From positions 3,123,545 through 3,187,544 of the forward strand of contig NW_017265135.1 in assembly GCF_001638985.1 (NCBI RefSeq): DNA of 64,000 nucleotides, written 5' to 3'. Below, one piece after another: positions 56,468-64,000 of the stretch (positions are counted from its first letter, which is position 1; the number at the start of each line of letters is the position of its first letter). The position numbers were made by a program, and so were the translations under genes. Origin of the DNA: Phycomyces blakesleeanus NRRL 1555(-). Its lineage: Eukaryota; Mucoromycota; Mucoromycetes; Mucorales; Phycomycetaceae. The notes below the pieces were generated by a model. That model ran no database searches, was not told where the DNA came from, and was given only the letters and a program-made list of their open reading frames with translations.

Positions 56468-58660
56468 GTAATTCTATATATACATACATATATATATATA
56501 TATATATGTGTGTGTATGTGTATGTATGTGTTTGTGTGTATCTATCTATATAGATATTTCTAGTGTGCGTTTTGCATTCTTTTTTCTTTTTTTATTAATA
56601 AAATGCGAAATGAAATATGGTGTAGGCGAGTCACAATAATGAAATATATACTGCTGTGAGCTTGTATAAATATAATATAAAATAATACATAGTAGAGTAA
56701 AGTAAAAGGAAAGAGGTTGCATGTCTTATCATTTAACCGAGGCTCAAATGGCTGTGTATTAGTTTAGGCAGTAATATATATATATATGTATGTATGCGTG
56801 TGCGCAGTGTGCGCAGTGTGGACTGAATTGAGTCGATTAAAGAACATGTGTACTTCTTTTCTTTCGTTTTTTTTTCTAAAAAAAAAAAGAACTTTTGTTA
56901 TTGGGTCAAAATCTAGTATGGTCTAAATCACCACTTTTCTCCACAGTGAATAACCATATCCATATATATATATATATATATATATATGAGAAAGAGAGGG
57001 AGAGAAAAGAAACAAAAGAAACTATATATTTATCCTGTCGTGGGATTTAAAGACCCATGGGATCCGGATGAATTATATATTGCAAATTGAGACAGTTAAT
57101 GGTAAATAAGAAGAAGAAGAAAACATGATAGTCAGTGGTAACTATGGATACTTCAAGTACACAAATAAGTGTATTAAAAGATAAATTAGTACATCATAGA
57201 TACAAAGATAATTATTCTCTTTTGTCTTTCGCTTAAGTTTTCTATTTTTTAAAAAAAAAAGAAAAACTATTATCACGCTGCGGAATATACAGATTATAAG
57301 CTATATATATATATATATATATAAAATAGGTATTTTCGACAGTGGCAATTGTATACTAAAACTATTGAAAGTATCTATATATGGTAGGTATATAAAGAAA
57401 ATCAAAAATAAATAAATATCCAAGATCTTACTATCATATCTAAAGTTCTTATCTCTAGGTTAAGATTAACGCAGTAACAGAACGTCCTTTTCTGTGCGGC
57501 TTTACCGTGCCCTGTCCTGTCATGCCCTGTCCTGCTTTGTCCTGAATTGGATTGGATTGGATTGAATACATATAAAGTAGGGGCACACTGCGATCCAGTG
57601 GCTTTTCATATTCACAGGCTTATCTGACAAATAAGATATTCATGGGCCAATCATATTTAATCTCAGCATATGAAAGTGAGTTTGCCTGGCAGGATTTACA
57701 GCAAATGTACGCGATAATCACTAAAGAGAAACATATTACACACAATTAGAATGGAGAAATATCTAATAAAGCTGACGCAATTTTCAGGACACAAACTAAC
57801 CACACATCAAATAAGAAGAATAAAGAGCAATAAAAGAAAAAACTCCCCTCCTTCCAATGAATACATATAGATCTATATTTTATAGGCTTTATATACATAT
57901 GTGTGTGTGCGTGTGTGAATTGAATACTAATAATTTGTGTATAAAAATAAAGAAAATAAAATAAAATAAAAAGTGACGTACAGGAACAGATTTAAGTCCA
58001 TTGATCATCTATGAATTTTACCCATATTTATTAGATTCCAACGCCTCTTAATCTTTCTATTCTTCTTCTTGTTCTTGCACTCATTTATATTCTCCTTATT
58101 CTTTGTACAACAAGCCAGAATCCTATCTTTAGTTTCTCGAAAAGAAGAGGATAAAGTTAAATTCGACTACAAAGACGAAGACAAAGACGAAGACGAAGAC
58201 GAATAGAAAACAAAATAAAATAAAATAAAATAAAATAAAATAAAACGAAATATATAAAAAGAAGAAAAAGAAAAGTCACTCCTACTCTTTTACTCTTTTA
58301 CCCACTATCCGTCAGACACCGAATCTACACACTAAATTTCACCACAACTCACCACACACTGCACATTAAGACTTGTTCTAGCGAACTATCAGCTTCCATT
58401 ACGTCACTCTATATACATAAATACATAAATACAAGTACCTAAAAGGTACAATACAAGATTTAGCTCTGGAAAGACAGAAAGACAAGCTGGATAAATTTGC
58501 AATGGCCAACAATTCGAACATAAAGTGGAGACATTTCATGTGAGCAAAAAATAAAACTAAATAAAATAAAAGTACAGAAAACAAATAAACGAACGCACTT
58601 CCAGTTTACTCGGATAAGCAAGATATTATACATATAAAGAACAGCAGAACATTCGCATAA
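56468..58660. other. long low-complexity intergenic region
   Basis: No gene is supported between the divergent CENP-P-like gene and the carrier. It holds several (TA)n tracts (about 56490-56508, 56775-56787, 56960-56985, 57303-57322), a CCTGTCCTG-rich patch with GATTG repeats near 57500-57568, GA-rich and (AAAAT)n repeats near 58150-58250. The carrier promoter must lie in its right end. Confidence 0.55.
58150..58252. repeat. GACGAA-type and (AAAAT)n tandem repeats
   Basis: GACGAA/GACAAA units at about 58168-58203 are followed by AAAAT units at about 58210-58245. Both are simple low-complexity arrays. Confidence 0.85.
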
Positions 58661-58667
58661 TAACCCC

Positions 58668-59100
58668 ATGTCTGTTAGCCAGACACATGAAAACTCGAAA
58701 CATGCTGTAGCAGGTGCATTGGCAGGACTTGCAAGTGCATTTATTACATGCCCCTTGGATGTCGTAAAGACAAGACTTCAAAACCAAGGAAAAGCACAAC
58801 CAGGACAAGTTGTTTATCGTGGCACGCTTGGTAAAAGATCAAATAAATGCATTCTTTTATATTTTTTGGTGTGCTTAATATTTTAATTATTTGTTTAATT
58901 AATTAATTTTATTATGTTGTTATTGTTTGGGTATCGATATGTAGGTACTCTCTCTAAAATGTGGAAAGATGAAGGAATTCGTGGTCTCTACAGAGGATTA
59001 GGTCCGACCATATTCGGGTACTTGCCGACCTGGGCCATCTACTTTACAGTTTATGATTATTGCAAAAATTCATGGGCGTCGGGTAATGGTAAGTCCAATT

Positions 59101-59134
<34 letters not shown>

Positions 59135-60182
59135 GAGTGTATGTGTATGTAGGAAGATATATTTCCTTCATTTCTCTAAACATATACTAAAACACACATA
59201 CATACAATAGGACAACATGACAAGGATTGGGTAGTTCACATCACATCAGCCATGACTGCAGGAGCAGCATCGACTACACTAACCAACCCTCTGTGGGTTA
59301 TTAAAACACGTTTTATGGTGAGCTTATTATACATAAAAAAGAAAAGAAAGGAAAAAAGAGTAGAAATGGAAAATAATGATGAAAAAACTGGGAACTGACG
59401 GGAAACAGACACAAAATAGTCTGACAGACTACCGATACAAAAATACACTTGATGCCTTTGTTACTATTGCAAGACAAGAAGGAATCCGTGGATTTTACAA
59501 GGGGCTGGGCCCATCACTGCTTGGTGTCAGTCATGTAGCGTTGCAGTTTCCCATGTATGAGAAACTCAAGTATTTGCTTCGTAAGTCAACAACTATTCGT
59601 ATTCTTAATAGTGAGATTGATACTATCATTAAGATAAGAAACAAACAAATATGGATAGGAATAAAGAGAGATAAAGAGATAGAGAGGGGGGAAGTTTTAG
59701 TTTAATCGGAACTTGTACTAAGAAATAAATTCTAATATTTGAGTAGAAACAGATGCAGACGTCCCGTCTGGATCGGTTGCCATTCTAATGGCCTCCTCTA
59801 TATCCAAGATGGCGGCTAGTATGGCGACATACCCTCATGAAGTAATATCCTTATCTTTTTTTTTAATAATAAAAAAAGAAGACATTGCATTAATATATAC
59901 AGATACATATCAACTAACCTCTTCTTTCTTTCTTTAAATATATATATATATATATTCCTATGTGCGTAGGTGATACGAACACGGCTACAAAACCAGGCAC
60001 GAAAGCCGTTTAAATACCATGGCATTTTACATGCTATTAAAGTAATTAGTCTTGAAGAAGGTTTTCGTGGTTTTTACAAGGGAATGCCGACCAATCTGCT
60101 GCGCACGGTCCCATCCTCAGCCATCACAATTCTCACCTATGAAGTTATTGTTCAAAAGATTGATGAATTTAAGAACTCATGA
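58668..60182 (+). CDS. mitochondrial carrier, NAD+/folate-pyrimidine carrier branch
   Basis: Six exons (58668-58830, 58945-59088, 59211-59317, 59409-59580, 59747-59841, 59970-60182) give 297 residues with three carrier repeats, each with its P-x-[DE]-x-x-[KR] signature: PLDVVKTRLQNQ, PLWVIKTRFMTQ and PHEVIRTRLQNQ. Repeat-end motifs are GLYRGLGPTIFGYLPTWAIY, GFYKGLGPSLLGVSHVALQF and GFYKGMPTNLLRTVPSSAIT. The PLW signature of repeat 2 and the overall sequence point to the Yia6/Yea6 (NAD+), SLC25A32/33/36 and Rim2 branch of inner-membrane carriers. NAD+ is the favoured substrate but is not proven. It is convergent with PTR2. Confidence 0.9.
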
Positions 60183-60841
60183 GCCCAGAATCTTTGTATT
60201 GCTTTTGTCTGTTTCTTTCTTTTGTTTTGGTTTTGTTTTATTGTGTGAGTGTATGTATGTATGTATGTATGTATGTGTGAATATGAATGTGGTAGTGGTA
60301 GTGGTAGGGTTTTATTAAACAGAAATAATAATATTCTTATTATTATAAAAATGTAAAAGTAAAATGAATTTGTGATCCAGTATGTATACAAAAATGTGTA
60401 TCTGTATTGAATGTTTATACGTGTACGTTTCGATAGAGACAATAGACAATATAGGCTATTTTATGAAAGCAACGCCGTCCAAATTCCGTAATTTGCTTTG
60501 TATGTTATGTTTTGTAACCTAAATTTCAGAATTTCGCGACATTATTTTCAAGAAATATTGTATAGAACGGATACGTAAAAATAGGTTGGTACCTCAAAAG
60601 TGAGGAAATTATTTATTATATATTATATATTATGAAGAATTAATAAAGAAGTAGTTATAAGACAAGGCGCTGTAATCGCCAGTATTGCGGACAGCAAAGT
60701 AATTAATCGCAAATGAGTTATGTAAGTAAAGAAAGATATGAAAGTATAAATAAATAAATAACTAATTATATATGTATAAAAAAAAGACTAATGGAATTTG
60801 TGAGTATTTTTTTTCTCTTTTTTTTTAGGTATTAAGGAGTT
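60183..60841. other. convergent 3' spacer
   Basis: AT-rich spacer between the carrier and PTR2, with a TATG microsatellite (about 60251-60276), GGTAGT units near 60290-60307 and TTATA repeats near 60610-60632. No gene was seen. Confidence 0.6.
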
Positions 60842-62652
60842 TTAGGAAGCAGCCTTCTCAACCTCGTAGTCAATTGTAGCATTAGCACGCTTGAGTTGGC
60901 CAGCAGAGACCTGAGCATTGTCACGACCAATGGCATCTTCCTCAACATCAGTTTCATCCTCCTTGTGGTGCACAACATAGAAGAGTACGGTAACGATAGC
61001 ACATGCGCCACCAATACCGGTATACATCCAGGTGAGCTTGGGGTCGACGGCAACAGACACGAGGGCAAAGGCAAGAGCCGAAGCAATACAGTTGGTGAAG
61101 AGGAAAAGAGCCATGACAATGGACTTCATAGACTGGGGTGCCTTCTTGTAGGCATACTCGAGACCTGTGATGGAGCCAAAGATCTCAGAGAAAGCGATCA
61201 ACACATAGGATGGAATCTGGTAAGCAGCTGAGATGTCTCTCTTGACACCGAGGATGTCACCTCCGGAGAAGGGAGCCTTGTAGATCATGGACTGGATACC
61301 GGCAGTATAGCCCATGGAGGCGGCAGCAAAGAAGAAACCCAAGGTGATGCGCATGATGGGACGCATGTGGATACCACAGCGACGCAGGAAAGGATAACCG
61401 AAGCGGTCCATGAAGGGGATCATGATGATGAGTACAAGAGGATCAATGTTCTGCATAATGTCGTTAGGCACGCTTCCGGTCCACATTGTACTGGCCTGGG
61501 AGATCAGGTTGTTGGTGATCTGGACGTAACACAGCCAGTAGATGGGGTACCAGCAGAAAATGACACAGGCTTTCAAGGCGCGCTTCAACTCGTCAACAAA
61601 GACATCGTCCCAGGTGACATTTGCGGCGATTTCGGGGTGGGTGAGTGCCAGAGCAGAGGGTTTGCAGGCAGCGAAGCCTCCGGGGATCTTGAATCTGAGA
61701 GAAATCAGCTTACCGGCCTCGACAAAGACAGAACCACGAGGAGGGTTCTGGACGTAGTGCTTGCGACCAAGCAAGACGACCGCAATACAGGGAACAAACA
61801 TGAGGGTTGGGAGCAAGTAGGCGGGCCAGAAACCGACGTTCTTTTCGAGTTCGGTCGTGGCGATAGAAGACAGGGAACCGACGTTGATACCCCAGTAGAA
61901 CATGTTGAAGATCTTTTGGTAGGTTGCCTGGGGAGTGACAATAACACGTCGGCCATTCTTCAGAGTCTTGACATAGGCCTTTTGGCTTCTGTACTGCTCA
62001 GCAACCAAAGGAGAGACGTTGGCCTTGATACCACCGGTACCGAAACCGATAATTACCAGACTGACAATGAAACCAGGGTAGGCGGCACCATTCTCAATAG
62101 CGACAGGGATAGAGGTCAGGGTGAGGATGAGGACACCAATGAAATAGATTGAAGTAAAGAGAAGAATTGTGCGGTATTTTCCGAGATACTGATCTGCGAC
62201 AATAGCACCAATGATTGGAGTAACATAACACCAGAACTGGAAAAATGTGGTTAGGGCAGTTGCGACCTGATGGCCTTTGTTCAATGCACCGGGCTGTTCA
62301 GCAGGATCTAAAGATCAATAAAGAAAGAAAAAAAAAAGACAATAGTTTAAGTAAAGATTTCACCAACCAACTAACAAATATGTATTGTGAAATAATGCTT
62401 ACAGCTTGGGGGATTAGGATACTGAAGGTAGTTCTGGAAAGGACCAGTGAGACCATAAAATGTGAATCTCTCGCAGAATTCAATCAAGATGACAAGGAAG
62501 GCAGAGAGTGGGATAGTATCGCCGACTTCGGGGAGATCCTTCCATTCTTCAGGAGTGGGTTCTGGGCCACCGAGCTCTTCTCCCTTGATGCTCGGGTTGT
62601 GGGAATAGTCATCAATTTGAGCGTCTTTGATGTCTTCCACCTTTTCAGACAT
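60842..62652 (-). CDS. PTR2: proton-dependent di/tripeptide transporter (PTR2/POT family)
   Basis: Two exons (62652-62403 and 62307-60842) encode 571 residues, the usual fungal Ptr2 size. After a hydrophilic N terminus (about 50 residues) comes the POT motif EFCERFTFYG in TM1, then FWCYVTPIIGAIVADQYLGK (second signature with D-x-x-x-G-K) and GFGTGGIKANVSPLVAEQ. The FNMFYWGINVGSL block carries the FYxxIN signature. About twelve membrane segments can be followed. A large cytosolic loop lies between TM6 and TM7. The C-terminal tail is charged (DETDVEEDAIGRDNAQVSAG). Such proteins import peptides across the plasma membrane and in yeast are induced by peptides and nitrogen limitation; regulation here is not visible. 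Confidence 0.96.
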
Positions 62653-62659
62653 ATTGCTG

Positions 62660-64000
62660 TTATAATAACTGTTCGGGTGAATAAGTGAGAAGAATAGAAG
62701 AATTAGGGTATGTTTATATAAAAGAATTAAATATTTTTTTTATATATTTTAAAATTGTTATATAATATATATAATTTATTTATTTATTTAATTAATTTGT
62801 AGCTATCTAGTTATATAGTTGTGTTTTGTGTAGTTGTTTTCAAACCAAGATCTGGTTACTCAAGTGTCCAGTATAGTTAGGGGTATAATACTTTTGTCAA
62901 GTGGTTCTTGTGGAATGAACCAACAAGTACGCACACGGATTCTGTGCAGCACAATTCCAGTGTAACGAAGTGTCGGACGAATAGGTTGACAGTGTCCAGG
63001 TCAAGACACCTTCCTTTTTTATATATATATATATATATAAAAAGAGGCACCATAGTAGAATAGAATATATTATATTAAAATTAAGACCCTTTCCCAGAAT
63101 CCTGTTACTGTAGATAGTTATTATAAACATTATTTCTATTCCTAGTGTTGTTGATCTATGTGTTTTTAGTGATTTCTATTGGGTTTCTTTGGTGCTAGAG
63201 AACAATTAAATCAATGCTATTCTGGTTTCTAATTTAACATTTGTGTATAAGAGATTAGACTCACAAAACGAACGAACAGAACGAATGAAATGTAGTGATT
63301 AAGTATAAATCCATTTTGGTTGGCTATTTGTTTTACTTGTCTTATGAATTAGTCTTAATATTGTATAAAGCATTTTTGGCTCTTATTTTCTGGTGTGCAT
63401 AAGAATTTCCTTTCCTATCCATAATTACCAAAACTGCACAAAGTATCCCACGATCAATAAGAGAAGGGTAATGCCAGGGGAGTGGGACTCAATAGAATCT
63501 ATCTCTCTTTCTCTTATTCTCTATTTCTTTCTTTGAAATTGTCATATTTGCTCCCACAGTTTCAATCATAGAGCTACATATGGAAGGTCGTCAGAAAATT
63601 CATCCACATGGCAAAAGTGTTGTACTTTTATTTTATTTTGTTTTATTTATTTTCACGCGTTCATTTATTCATTTATTTAGTATTGATCACCTCACCTTCA
63701 CCTTCACCTTCACCTCATTTCAATTTTGACTTTAATAGAAAACACGACGCTTGAAATATTTGATTCTCTTGTATAAAAATTTATAATAAAATAAAATAAA
63801 AATGCGGACACAGACTGATCTGTAATCACTTATTCTTCTTTTTCTTTTATTCTTTTGGGTCTATTTGCCGTATACAATGTCACACCCAGAAACCTTGTTA
63901 ATATAGTCTGAGATCTAGCTAACCAGATCGCTCATTTTGATTTCTTGATCTCTGACTTTTCATATACACATATCAAACATTCATGTTAAAGCCATATAAT
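62660..64000. other. upstream region of PTR2, no gene supported
   Basis: AT-rich DNA with TA tracts (about 63021-63040), ATTT repeats and a TTCACC hexanucleotide run at about 63693-63716. The near part should contain the PTR2 promoter. No other coding frame with support was found to the end of the window. Confidence 0.5.
63690..63718. repeat. (TTCACC)n short tandem repeat
   Basis: Three to four CACCTT units in a row within the otherwise featureless terminal region. Confidence 0.85.

Noticed and set aside
57480..57570. CCTGTCCTG-rich patch considered as another copy of the TOF1 transposon end
   Set aside because: It shares only the short CCTGTCC-type motif, not the ordered 33-bp terminal repeat, and has no partner inverted repeat or target duplication.
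59842..59969. U12-type AT-AC intron suggested by ATATCCTTATC in the carrier gene
   Set aside because: GT-AG splicing (GTAATA...CGTAG) restores the conserved PHEVIRTRLQNQ motif exactly, a CTAAC branch site is present, and an AC-ending alternative breaks the frame.
61367..62152. 261-codon plus-strand frame over PTR2
   Set aside because: Antisense shadow of the peptide transporter, Asp/Gly-rich as expected from reversed membrane codons.

Overview
The window reads as nuclear DNA of a filamentous fungus, most likely an early-diverging Mucoromycota (Mucorales-like) lineage. It is AT-rich. Genes are mono- to multi-exonic with short (about 45-150 nt) GT-AG introns, and the spliced products are fungal or eukaryotic families: ribosomal protein L17, Rrp12, Ebp2, Trm10, Pil1, Ysc84, Fsh1, Tof1/Timeless, SF3A2 and PTR2. 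The exact species cannot be read from the sequence. No tRNA, rRNA, CRISPR array or bacterial-type feature was found. All coordinates and exon joins were made by eye.

Layout. 1-3.5 kb: gene-poor, one doubtful small membrane-protein gene. 3.7-6.6 kb: RPL17 (-), RBM48-like (+) and an orphan Ser-rich protein (+). 6.6-9.9 kb: repeats, ending in a decayed ORF that resembles the C terminus of a TnpB/Fanzor-like protein. 9.9-11.8 kb: Ysc84-like SH3 protein (-). 12-15.1 kb: empty. 15.1-19.5 kb: an ACMSD-like amidohydrolase (+), a claudin-like four-TM protein (-) and a Pil1/Lsp1 eisosome protein (+). 19.8-23.8 kb: a large Gln/Ser/Asn-rich protein with 81-bp tandem repeats (-), divergent from mitochondrial L16 (+). 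25-26.4 kb: Zn2Cys6 factor (-). 27.1-28.1 kb: Fsh1-like hydrolase (-). 28.2-31 kb: transposon graveyard with a mariner-type relic. 31-40 kb: dense housekeeping block of RRP12 (-), C2H2 factor (+), TRM10 (+), MED28-like (-) and EBP2 (+). 41.5-42.7 kb: orphan 7-TM protein (-). 43.2-47.5 kb: TOF1/Timeless (+), interrupted by an 866-bp transposon. 47.8-50.6 kb: CBS-CBS-PB1 protein (-). 52.5-56.5 kb: mitochondrial S11 (+), SF3A2 (-) and CENP-P-like (-). 58.7-62.7 kb: mitochondrial carrier (+) and PTR2 peptide transporter (-).

Themes. Ribosome production recurs (L17, Rrp12, Ebp2, mitochondrial L16 and S11, Trm10 for tRNA), as do splicing (RBM48, SF3A2), chromosome replication and segregation (Tof1, CENP-P) and cortex or endocytosis (Ysc84, Pil1). 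Several neighbours are divergent pairs with about 110-350 bp between start codons (RPL17/RBM48, four-TM/PIL1, Gln-rich/MRPL16, RRP12/C2H2, MED28/EBP2), so shared promoters are likely.

The most notable observation is the Tof1/Timeless gene. A non-autonomous DNA transposon with about 33-bp terminal inverted repeats and a perfect 8-bp target duplication sits in its last exon. Deleting the element plus one duplication rejoins an open frame of 127 further residues, so the insertion looks young.
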